Positions 43,803-51,568 of a stretch of 64,000 nucleotides of DNA are shown here, in pieces. Under the pieces are notes generated by a model, which was not told the DNA's origin, did no database searches, and worked only from the letters and a program-made list of their open reading frames with translations. Source of the DNA: Aliiglaciecola lipolytica E3 (GTDB lineage Bacteria; Pseudomonadota; Gammaproteobacteria; Enterobacterales; Alteromonadaceae); assembly GCF_000314975.1 (NCBI RefSeq), contig NZ_BAEN01000041.1:1-64000 (forward strand), in the 5' to 3' direction. Position 1 is the first letter of the stretch. The number at the start of each line of letters is the position of its first letter. The translations under genes and the position numbers were made by a program.

Positions 43803-45848
43803 ATGAATAAAACTATAACCATTGTCGCTAAGGCGTCGATGTGTATGTCATTACTTGTTTCAAGCAAGTCGTTTGCGGTTACCAATGACACGGACGAAAG
43901 TGAACTTGAAGTACTCACTATAGAGGGGCAGAGAAACATACTTAACACAGAACCAACCGAAGAAACGGTCAAACTTCTAAATATTGCGGGTATTGATGGT
44001 GATCCACTTACGGCTGTATTCTCCTTACCTGGCGTACTATATGCTGGCGGTGATACCGGTGGAGGCCCGGCTGTGCGCGGTTCTTCTCCACAAGACAATG
44101 CTTTTTTTATTGATAGTATGCCCGCGGGGTACATATATCATTTATTTGGAGACAGCGTTTTTAATAAAAACATCGTGCAAGATTTTAACTTTCAAGCGTC
44201 ATCTTTTGGGGCTCAATATGGCGAAGCAACAGGCGGCATCTTCGATGTGAAGTTACGCGATCCCAGACGGCAAGATATAAAATTCACCCTAGATGCCAGT
44301 CTTATAAAAACGGGGATTTTTGTGGAGGGGAGTATAGCTGAAGATCACGCCTTTTATGCTAGCTATAGACGCTCACTAATTCATTTGTTTTTAAGGGAGG
44401 GCTCAGACTCTGATGGTATCACTATTACTAACGCTCCAATTAGTGATGACTATCAAACTAAATATCAGTGGCAAATCAGTAAAAACCAAAAGTTAACTAT
44501 ATCTGCATTAGGAGCAAGTGATGACGCGGGCGCTAACATATCAAGCTTATCGGAAGAGGGGAGAATACAGCCTGATCTTATCGGTGATGCTCGCATCGTA
44601 ACATCTGCAAATTCGCAATCTATCTTTTACGAATATTTTGGCAATAAGATCTACTCTTCAATCGGTTTAAACCAACTTGTAACAGAAGACCGCAGCAGTT
44701 TTGGGGCCGGACAATTTACCGACGGCAAAAACACACAGAATAATTTGCGAACGAGCGTGACGACCAATATTGTGCCTTACCACTCAATAACGTTTGGTTT
44801 CGACGCCCAGCGCAATCGCTTTGATTATGCGTTTGATATCATTGACTATAATTGTACCGAAATTACCCCTGATTGCGAAAGTCAAAGAGGGGATAGAGTC
44901 CAAGGAAACGATGAAATTGAAATTGACGTTATTGGTGCATACCTCATTGATAGCTTTTACGTAACAGACGCTTTTAAGGTCGAAATCGGCACGAGGTTTG
45001 AAACAGATAGCTATACAGACGAATCTTTTGTTCACCCACGAATTAGCCTGGCTTGGATGTTGAATAGCACAAGTACCGTGTTTGCAAAAGGCGGCGTTTA
45101 TTCGCGTTTTCCTGACGGAGAGCAAGCTCTGCCTACTTTAGGCAACCCCGACTTAAAACCCTTTTTAGCCAATCATTACTCGGCGGGTATCGAAAATGAT
45201 TGGAATTCATTATGGTCGAGCAAGTTTGAAATCTATTATAAACAACTAGAAGATTTACCTCGCGCGACTGATGATCTGAGTCCTGACCCTAGCCTTAACT
45301 ATACGAATGATGTTAGCGGCGAATCCTATGGTGCCGAATTACTAATAGAACGACAAAAGCAGAACGGATGGTATGCGTGGGCAAGCTTTAGTTATTCTAA
45401 GAGTGATCGCACTGATGAGTTAAGTAAACAAACGACTCGTTATTGGCTCGACACACCTTGGGTATTGAATATGGTTGCCAATTATGAGTACTCTGCCGAT
45501 TGGGAATTCGGAGCGCGTTTTACGGCAAGGGCAGGTGCGAGATACACGCCGATAGTAAGCCTTAGAGTTGACCCCAATTTCCCAGATAATTTCCTACCAA
45601 ATTATGGCGAACTAAACAGCGAAAACCTACCGAATTATGTTCGCTTGGACTTACAGGCAAAATACTCTCGCCTGCCTTTTGACCTAAATGGCTCAATAAC
45701 ATTTGCTCTTTTAAATGCATTAGGAAGTGACAATGTGTCTGGTTACTACTACTTGCCAGATGGTACTGAAAGTTTAACCAATATCCCTATTGAGGCAGAG
45801 AAAGGTCTTGAAATTTTTCCTTCCATCGGTATTGAGCTGCATTTTTAG
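43803..45848 (+). CDS. TonB-dependent receptor, short type (681 residues)
   Basis: Signal peptide ('MCMSLLVSSKSFAVTN'), a plug domain ('LLNIAGIDGDPLTAVFSLPGV', 'GGGPAVRGSSPQDNAFFIDSMPAGYIYHLFG', 'FGAQYGEATGGIFDVKLRDP') and a barrel ending in 'FPSIGIELHF'. The plug start lacks the usual TonB box but has 'VLTIEGQR', close to the 'VxVxGxR' pattern. It is shorter than the divergent receptor and of a different subfamily. The specific substrate is unknown. Confidence 0.9.
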   Translation: MNKTITIVAKASMCMSLLVSSKSFAVTNDTDESELEVLTIEGQRNILNTEPTEETVKLLNIAGIDGDPLTAVFSLPGVLYAGGDTGGGPAVRGSSPQDNAFFIDSMPAGYIYHLFGDSVFNKNIVQDFNFQASSFGAQYGEATGGIFDVKLRDPRRQDIKFTLDASLIKTGIFVEGSIAEDHAFYASYRRSLIHLFLREGSDSDGITITNAPISDDYQTKYQWQISKNQKLTISALGASDDAGANISSLSEEGRIQPDLIGDARIVTSANSQSIFYEYFGNKIYSSIGLNQLVTEDRSSFGAGQFTDGKNTQNNLRTSVTTNIVPYHSITFGFDAQRNRFDYAFDIIDYNCTEITPDCESQRGDRVQGNDEIEIDVIGAYLIDSFYVTDAFKVEIGTRFETDSYTDESFVHPRISLAWMLNSTSTVFAKGGVYSRFPDGEQALPTLGNPDLKPFLANHYSAGIENDWNSLWSSKFEIYYKQLEDLPRATDDLSPDPSLNYTNDVSGESYGAELLIERQKQNGWYAWASFSYSKSDRTDELSKQTTRYWLDTPWVLNMVANYEYSADWEFGARFTARAGARYTPIVSLRVDPNFPDNFLPNYGELNSENLPNYVRLDLQAKYSRLPFDLNGSITFALLNALGSDNVSGYYYLPDGTESLTNIPIEAEKGLEIFPSIGIELHF

Positions 45849-45936
45849 TAACGCTTACTTTAAACGTCAGAAAGTATGAGATGGTCATCTGATGCTTTCT
45901 GAGATTTTCTAGTCAGAGCATCTATATCTTTATTGT

Positions 45937-46364
45937 CGCATACTTATTAATGCGCTAAGTGGTGATGCATTTACAGATGCAGATGGTTTTAGGAAGCCGG
46001 AGTCTTTAGCAATATTGGGATACATTCAGTAGCAGGTGGAATAATTTTTGTTTTATCTGGAGGCAAATTTGGATATTGTTTCTTTAGCGCAGGTCTAACG
46101 AAAGTTCTAAACACTAATAAAAAGATATGTACCGCTACTAAAGGTGCCAGACTTCAAAAAGTTGCTGCTGTAGTTAGCGGGAGTGCTTCTAAACTCACTG
46201 GTGGTAAATTTAGTAATGGAGCACTTACAGTTGGTTTTGCGCAAGCATTAAAGGTAATCAACACGCTAAACGAGAAGAGGAGATTAAACATTGAGAACGC
46301 TAATGTCAGATATTGCTTGATCAATAGATACAGTGACTTATTTGATCACCTAGAAAAAAGTTAA
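45937..46364 (+). pseudogene. RHS-repeat protein, C-terminal remnant
   Basis: Two frames carry the end of an RHS-core / polymorphic-toxin type protein. The first reads 'RILINALSGDAFTDADGF' and then is interrupted; after a frameshift near 46000 the second reads 'FSNIGIHSVAGGIIFVLSGG', 'AAVVSGSASKLTGGKFSNG' and ends at 46364. These glycine-rich repeats are typical of the region just before the variable toxin tip in RHS proteins. The core barrel and any immunity gene are absent. The remnant lies inside the 19-kb element near its right end. Confidence 0.75.
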
Positions 46365-46700
46365 GGCCTGTGAGATGGAAAAAGCCGTTCAGGGCCATCC
46401 GGATATGCAGATTTGCAAGATTTACCGCCAATTAAAATTCATTTTCCAACCAACCGTTTTCTAATGTGGAAGTGAAAACGCAATTTCCAACCAGATTTTG
46501 ATTATAGACTTTTGTGAAACCTTGTCTTAAGTATTTGAACTATAAAAGTGTTTTTTATATCCTTGGTTAAGTGTGTTTCGATATTTGTGAATCGGAAACG
46601 ATTTTCGTTTACTTAGTTTAACGAGTTTGATAGTCAAATTCGCGAGTAGAAATTAGAGGGAAAAAGTACATGACATCTTAGGTTATCGCATAAGCAAAAA

Positions 46701-46877
46701 CTAGAAAAAGAGAAGGTTGGCTTCTTCGCGCCCAAACGGCAGATAACCAATTTCATCAATCACTAACAATTTAGTGCCAAGTACGCTACGCTTAATGTAA
46801 CTAACAAGTTGCTCTTGTTTCTTTGCTGTCGCCAACATGGATCATGTGGTCTGCAGCTGTAACTGTTAATTTAACTG
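46701..46877 (-). pseudogene. IS21-family IstB helper ATPase fragment
   Basis: On the minus strand one frame reads 'ATAKKQEQLVSYIK' and then 'LLVIDEIGYLPFGREEAN', the Walker-B region of IstB, stopping at 46701. The preceding 'VTAADHMIH' is one frame off, so at least one frameshift is present, and the Walker A part and the C-terminus are missing. No istA is seen. It is debris of an IS21-type element inside the larger one. Confidence 0.75.
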
Positions 46878-46884
46878 ATTACAG

Positions 46885-46906
46885 AAAGCCGCGAAAGCGG
46901 CTTTTT
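46885..46906 (+). terminator. Strong hairpin terminator near the right end of the element
   Basis: aaagccgc-gaaa-gcggcttttt is a GC-rich stem with a GAAA tetraloop and a T run on the plus strand. No intact plus-strand gene lies just before it, so it may belong to an element lost to decay. Confidence 0.75.
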
Positions 46907-47118
46907 CGTGTTCTAGGAGCAACAAAATATTGCGCCATCAACAAATAGAATTATACGTAATAGATCACCATCTAAGGTGTTTCATTACGAAACATGTGGC
47001 AAACACATCGGCCAGTCACAGCAAAAAACGCTCACCAACGTGTTTTTTTATTTCTTAAAAATTTAAACTCTCTGTTGTTTTTAACTTTGTTTTGATGAAT
47101 TTTGCTAAATAAAACCAC

Positions 47119-47154
47119 TGAAGTTACAAAATGGTAAGATGGAGCTAGCACCCC
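47119..47154 (-). repeat. Right terminal inverted repeat of the 19-kb element
   Basis: On the minus strand it starts GGGGTGCTAGC at 47154. It matches 28094-28129 at 25 of 36 positions without gaps. The next five bases (atcac, 47155-47159) are the partner of attac at 28089-28093. Confidence 0.8.
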
Positions 47155-47393
47155 ATCACGCTATTACGTTCGAAAACATGCTGGCACTTGCTCAACAAAT
47201 TGACGGTTATTTGGGGGTAGAATCAGCTCGCGAAAACATCGGTATCACAGTGTCTTATTGGCGTGACTTAGCAGCAATAAAACATTGGAAAAATCAACAA
47301 GAGCATTTGATTGCACAAAAACATGGTAAGCAAAAGTGGTATCAACGCTATTCGGTACGAATTGCAAAAGTCGAGAAACAGTATGAATTTTAA
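47155..47393 (+). pseudogene. 3' fragment of the split ABM-domain monooxygenase gene
   Basis: After the target duplication the frame reads 'AITFENMLALAQQIDGYLG', 'ITVSYWRDLAAIKHWK' and ends 'YSVRIAKVEKQYEF', the main part of an ABM domain without its first strand. An ATG at 47139 lies in the inverted repeat and could start a protein of 84 residues, but that form lacks the N-terminal strand of the fold. The strand is encoded at 28010-28093. The stop overlaps the start of the sulfurtransferase gene by 11 bp, so the ABM gene was probably once co-translated with it. Confidence 0.83.
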
Positions 47394-48231
47394 TAAAAAT
47401 AGTCGTTCAGCACTTATCAATCCAATACAGATGGCACAACTGATAAAAAATGAATCTGTGCAAGTTTTGTTCACTCATGTAGCGTTTCCTGTTAGTTACG
47501 TGAGTAAGTTGGATAAACCGGCATTTATTCCTGATTCTCTGTTTTTCGATTTTGATAACGTGTTTGTCGATAAAAATAGTGGTCTTCCTCATACCTTACC
47601 AACACCTGAAAAGTTCGCAGCCGAGATGTCTAAATTGGGTATTTCTAATGAAGCTACGCTGATCATTTACGATGATCAGGGAAGTTTTAGTGCGCCCAGA
47701 GTGTGGTGGATGTTAACCATTATGGGCCATAAAAACGTTTATGTGCTTGATGGGGGAATCCAAGCGTGGATAGACGCAGGCTTTGCCGTCGAAACTGAAC
47801 TCAAAAAGGATGTCACTAATACTCACTATCAATGCCGTTTTAATCCTAACCTACAGGTAACTAAAGAGGACATAAAACGCACGTTGTTTAATCACGAACG
47901 TGTGGTTGTTGATGCGCGTAGCACTGCTAGATTTAACGGTATTGAACCAGAGCCTAGACCTGGCGTAAGAAGTGGGCATATACCCAACTCTCTTAATTTA
48001 CATTACGCGAAGCTGCTAGAAGATGGAAAGTTTGTTGATAAAACAAAGATTAAAACGTTGTTTGCACCCGCGCTGCAACACCAGAATAAACCGCTTAGTT
48101 TTACTTGTGGCTCTGGCGTTACTGCTTGTATTCTTGCTCTAGCAGCCCATGAAATAGGAGTCGACAATTGGGCAGTTTATGATGGTTCTTGGAGCGAGTG
48201 GGGCGCTGATACGGATTATCCAATTGAGTAG
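47383..48231 (+). CDS. Thiosulfate/3-mercaptopyruvate sulfurtransferase
   Basis: A 282-residue two-domain rhodanese. I use the ATG at 47383, which overlaps the end of the ABM frame; a longer frame to 47311 is inside it. The inactive first domain has 'TLIIYDDQGSFSAPRVWWMLTIMGHKNVYVLDGGIQAWIDAG'; the second has 'VVVDARSTARFNGIEPEPRPGVRSGHIPNS' and the active-site Cys in 'SFTCGSGVTACILALAA', the CGSGVT loop of mercaptopyruvate sulfurtransferases. It makes persulfide from 3-mercaptopyruvate or thiosulfate; a link to the sulfuration of the xanthine dehydrogenase cofactor is possible but unproven. Confidence 0.93.
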   Translation: MNFNKNSRSALINPIQMAQLIKNESVQVLFTHVAFPVSYVSKLDKPAFIPDSLFFDFDNVFVDKNSGLPHTLPTPEKFAAEMSKLGISNEATLIIYDDQGSFSAPRVWWMLTIMGHKNVYVLDGGIQAWIDAGFAVETELKKDVTNTHYQCRFNPNLQVTKEDIKRTLFNHERVVVDARSTARFNGIEPEPRPGVRSGHIPNSLNLHYAKLLEDGKFVDKTKIKTLFAPALQHQNKPLSFTCGSGVTACILALAAHEIGVDNWAVYDGSWSEWGADTDYPIE

Positions 48232-48239
48232 ATAAATCC

Positions 48240-49493
48240 TTAAGCGACCAGTTCGCTGTTTTCTCCATATTGTTTTGCTAATTGCTGTACATAAGATTTT
48301 AAGACTAACATTGTAGCGTTTACATCTTCAAAATTAACCGATTCAGCTGGATGATGACTGATACCTTTTGCACATCTAACAAACAACATACCGGTAGGAC
48401 ACAATTCAGCCATTGCCATAGCGTCGTGACCTGCACCGGAACTTAGTACGAAGGGTTTAATTGCGTTTATTTCACACGCCAACTCAAGTTGCGACATGAT
48501 ACTAGGGTGGCACAAAGTCGCATCAGCATCGTGGGTTAAGGTTTCATTAACATGTAATCCTCTCAATTGTGCTATTTGCTGTGTTTTTTGTTTTATCTGT
48601 TCGATACATAAATCGCGTTTACTGTTATCTAAACTGCGTACATCTAAGCTAATATCAACTTTACCACTAATTACATTTACAGCATTGGTGAGAGAGTTTA
48701 TTTGACCAACTGTAGCCACAACATCGTGTTCTATTGCGGCTTGTTCAATTGCTAATATGATTTCTGCTGCGCCAGCAATTGCGTCTTGGCGCAGGGCCAT
48801 AGGAACAGTTCCGGCATGTCCAGCGTGTCCTACAATTTCAATAGAAAAGCGTTTTGCGCCTGCGATCCCACTCACTATCCCAACCGGTAGATTTTGAGAT
48901 TCAAGCACAGGACCTTGCTCTATGTGTACTTCAACAAATCCCAGAATACTATTTTTGTCGCGGCCTGCATTATGAATATTATTAATATTTAAGCCAAAAT
49001 CGCGCATTGCAGTTGCAACAGTTAGACCTTGTTTATCTGATAAACTTGCCCAACGGTCTTGCCATGTGCCAGCAACGGCGCGACTGCCTAATAACGTCGT
49101 ACCGAAACGCGTACCTTCTTCATCAGCAAAACCGACTATTTCCACATTAAACGGTAACGTAATAGATTTATCTGCGAACCACTGGATTAAGCTCAATGGC
49201 AACAAAACGCCTAATATGCCGTCATATTGACCACTGTTTGGAACGGTGTCTAAATGGCTTCCAATGATTAAGGTTTGTGCGTTTTCAACGGGACTTTTAT
49301 AACATCCCCATTGGTTTCCAGCTTCATCTTGCCAAGTTTGCATATTGGCTTGTTCCATCCAACTTGCGACTAAACGGTTTGCGAATTTATGTTCGTTCGT
49401 CAAATAACGACGATCTATATATTCAGGACTTTGACTGATCAAAGCCAGCTCATCACATCGTTTGAGGACAGTGTGAACATAGGAAGTAAACAT
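48240..49493 (-). CDS. Allantoate amidohydrolase (M20 family)
   Basis: Hydrolyses allantoate to ureidoglycine, CO2 and ammonia. The 417-residue protein is of the M20/AllC-HpxK type: 'IIGSHLDTVPNSGQYDGILGVLL' (metal His, Asp), 'VEIVGFADEEGTRFG' (catalytic Glu), 'FVEVHIEQGPVLESQNLP', 'IVGHAGHAGTVPM', 'SGAGHDAMAMAEL' and 'GISHHPAE'. Related N-carbamoyl-amino-acid hydrolases share these motifs; the purine context decides. It follows the aminotransferase gene by 2 bp and is the last gene of the minus-strand unit. Confidence 0.87.
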   Translation of the reverse strand: MFTSYVHTVLKRCDELALISQSPEYIDRRYLTNEHKFANRLVASWMEQANMQTWQDEAGNQWGCYKSPVENAQTLIIGSHLDTVPNSGQYDGILGVLLPLSLIQWFADKSITLPFNVEIVGFADEEGTRFGTTLLGSRAVAGTWQDRWASLSDKQGLTVATAMRDFGLNINNIHNAGRDKNSILGFVEVHIEQGPVLESQNLPVGIVSGIAGAKRFSIEIVGHAGHAGTVPMALRQDAIAGAAEIILAIEQAAIEHDVVATVGQINSLTNAVNVISGKVDISLDVRSLDNSKRDLCIEQIKQKTQQIAQLRGLHVNETLTHDADATLCHPSIMSQLELACEINAIKPFVLSSGAGHDAMAMAELCPTGMLFVRCAKGISHHPAESVNFEDVNATMLVLKSYVQQLAKQYGENSELVA

Positions 49494-49495
49494 CT

Positions 49496-50719
49496 TTAGT
49501 TCTCCTCATTTGTGTAAACATCAAACGCCATATCTGTCGCTAAACCTGATTGTAGTTTATGACCGGCGCGTCTTAGAGTGTTTTCAAGTGCTTGTAACGT
49601 GTGTAAAACAGCGTCTTTTCTGGCGTTATACCCCATAGTTCCAATACGCCAAATTTTGCCGTGTAATGGACCAAACGAAGTACCAATTTCGATGTTGTAT
49701 TGGTGTAGCATTGTATGGCGAATATCTTCACCATTAATATCTTCTGGTATATGAACTCCAACCACATTGTTCATTTTATGCTTGAGATCACCGAATGGTT
49801 TGAGGTTCAATCCTTGTACACCTGCCAACATAGCATCACCATGTAATTTGTGTCTGTTGATGCTGTTTTCCAAACTTTCTTCACGCAACTGCAATGCACA
49901 TTCTCTTGCTGCATAAAGCATAGATGTGGCTTCTGTGTGATGATTAAGTCTTTCTGTTCCCCAGTAATCCAAAATCATAGGGATATCGAAATAGTTAGAA
50001 CGTATCCGTAAACCTAATCCATCCATATGATTTTCGTTGCGAATTCCTGCTTCTACATGTTGACGTTTTCTGACTGTCTGTACGTATTTATCACTTAAGG
50101 TAATTGGTGCGCTACCTGAAGGTCCACCCAAACATTTTTGTAAACCTACTGAAACCGCATCGAGTTTCCATTTATCAGCTTCAAAGGGGTTTCCGCCAAT
50201 TGAAGCGGTAGCATCACTATAAAATAGTACGTCATATCGAGTACAAATCTCACCAATATCCTCTAGTGGTTGCAACATGGTTGTTGACGTATCACCTTGT
50301 ACTAAGGCCAACACTTTTGGACGAATTTTCTGAATAGCAGCTTCAATTTGCTCAGGCTTAAACACCTCTCCCCAAGGCGCTTCAATTGTATGCACGTTTG
50401 CACCCGCACGCTGACTTATTTCGGCCAAAAGATGACCAAAGCGTCCAAAAACCGGCACGAGCACATCATCACCTGGTTCGATACATGAAACCAAAACTGC
50501 TTCGATACCTGCTCGGGAAGTTCCATCGATAAGTAATGTGGCATCGTTATTAGTATTAAACACATAACGATATAGTGACATAACCTCATTCATATAACCG
50601 GTCATTATCGGGTCGTACTGTCCAACGAGTTGAGTCGACATTGCACTCAGTACGCGGGGATAACAATTTATCGGTCCTGGCCCCATTAAGAGTCGAGGTG
50701 GGGGATTAAGTAAAGACAT
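49496..50719 (-). CDS. Ureidoglycine-glyoxylate aminotransferase (class V)
   Basis: A 407-residue PLP enzyme of the alanine-glyoxylate aminotransferase family: 'LLMGPGPINCYPRVLSAMS' at the start, 'LIDGTSRAGIEAVLVSCIEPGD', 'QGDTSTTMLQPLEDIGEICT', 'DATASIGGNPFEADKW', and the PLP Lys in 'VGLQKCLGGPSGSAP'. PucG and HpxJ, which transfer the amino group of ureidoglycine to glyoxylate and give oxalurate and glycine, belong to this family. Its place next to the allantoate amidohydrolase favours that reaction over a serine-glyoxylate one. The gene is separated from both neighbours by less than 10 bp. Confidence 0.87.
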   Translation of the reverse strand: MSLLNPPPRLLMGPGPINCYPRVLSAMSTQLVGQYDPIMTGYMNEVMSLYRYVFNTNNDATLLIDGTSRAGIEAVLVSCIEPGDDVLVPVFGRFGHLLAEISQRAGANVHTIEAPWGEVFKPEQIEAAIQKIRPKVLALVQGDTSTTMLQPLEDIGEICTRYDVLFYSDATASIGGNPFEADKWKLDAVSVGLQKCLGGPSGSAPITLSDKYVQTVRKRQHVEAGIRNENHMDGLGLRIRSNYFDIPMILDYWGTERLNHHTEATSMLYAARECALQLREESLENSINRHKLHGDAMLAGVQGLNLKPFGDLKHKMNNVVGVHIPEDINGEDIRHTMLHQYNIEIGTSFGPLHGKIWRIGTMGYNARKDAVLHTLQALENTLRRAGHKLQSGLATDMAFDVYTNEEN

Positions 50720-50727
50720 GATTCTCC

Positions 50728-51549
50728 TTAAAGTAAAACCTGAACAAGCATGCGCCCACCAGTGATTAATAATGCGATAGCAAACACCCGTTTGAGAAGA
50801 TTCGGATCTAGTTTACTACCGATAGCTGCGCCCACCGGCGCGAATAAAACGGTGAGAGGAACAATGCAAATGAAACCAGCTAAGTTAACTAAGCCATAAG
50901 TGAAAATGGGCGCATCAGCCGGAGTTTGTCCTAGTATCAACATCGTTAAAGCGCCGGGTAATGAAATAATTAAGCCTATTGCTGCAGCCGTACCGACGGC
51001 TTTATGTGCTGGGTAATTGAACGTGGTTAATATAGGCACAGATAAGGTGCCGCCACCAATACCTACCATTGAACTTAACATGCCTATTATACCGGCAATG
51101 ACACTTTGACCTGGACGTTTAGGTAGTTGCTCAAAAATAGGGGGTTTTGATGCTCGAAATAACATATTTAGCGCAGCTAACGTGGCTATAACTGCGAACA
51201 TTAGGGTGAGCCAATAACCATTAACCACAGTAACCAATAAACTACCAACTAGAACGCCTAGTAATACGAATATCCACCAAAACCGCAGCAATTCCAAATC
51301 GACATTACCTTTTTTCCGATGTGAACGGATAGAGCTTATTGACGTTGGCACTATTGTCGCCAGAGACGTAGCGGTTGCTATTAACATCGCTGAACTAGGC
51401 TCTACGCCGAAGTGTTGAAACAAAAAATACAACACTGGTACTATGACAATACCGCCACCAACACCCAATAAACCGGCTAAAATACCGGCAAAAATACCGG
51501 TTGCCATTAATGCCAAAATGGTAGGGTAGTGTTCAATGAGTAAATCCAT
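50728..51549 (-). CDS. TSUP/TauE-SafE family permease
   Basis: A 273-residue inner-membrane protein with about eight helices and the two internal repeats of the family: 'GIFAGILAGLLGVGGGIVIVPVLYFLF' and 'GIIGMLSSMVGIGGGTLSVPIL'. Such permeases move sulfite, sulfonates or organic acid anions. It is set inside the operon between the aminotransferase and the GGT-like hydrolase, so an anion of the pathway (oxamate, oxalate, glyoxylate or a ureide) is its probable cargo; this is inference. It is the only transporter of the purine cluster. Confidence 0.87.
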   Translation of the reverse strand: MDLLIEHYPTILALMATGIFAGILAGLLGVGGGIVIVPVLYFLFQHFGVEPSSAMLIATATSLATIVPTSISSIRSHRKKGNVDLELLRFWWIFVLLGVLVGSLLVTVVNGYWLTLMFAVIATLAALNMLFRASKPPIFEQLPKRPGQSVIAGIIGMLSSMVGIGGGTLSVPILTTFNYPAHKAVGTAAAIGLIISLPGALTMLILGQTPADAPIFTYGLVNLAGFICIVPLTVLFAPVGAAIGSKLDPNLLKRVFAIALLITGGRMLVQVLL

Positions 51550-51568
51550 CTGAAAAATCGTCTCCTAA

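Larger units (their letters stand above)
28094..47154. mobile_element. Decayed Tn3-family transposon of about 19 kb
   Basis: The boundaries come from three independent signs. First, 28094-28129 and the reverse complement of 47119-47154 match at 25 of 36 positions without gaps (22 of the outer 28) and both start GGGG, as Tn3-family ends do. Second, the flanking 5-mers are attac (28089-28093) and atcac (47155-47159), a 5-bp target duplication with one later change. Third, the flanks are the two halves of one ABM gene that join in frame. The left end carries a broken Tn3-type TnpA. No resolvase or complete transposase is seen, so it cannot move by itself. The cargo runs from 29773 to 45848. Confidence 0.82.

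Noticed and set aside
28094-47154. Composite transposon flanked by two IS copies
   Set aside because: No IS copies lie at the ends; the IS21 piece is internal and single. The GGGG ends and 5-bp duplication fit a Tn3-type unit.
47311-47382. Longer start for the sulfurtransferase at 47311
   Set aside because: This stretch is fully inside the ABM frame and shows no rhodanese similarity; the ATG at 47383 fits better.
47139-47393. 84-residue ABM protein as a complete gene
   Set aside because: It lacks the first strand of the domain, and its start codon lies inside the right inverted repeat. The missing part is at 28010-28093.
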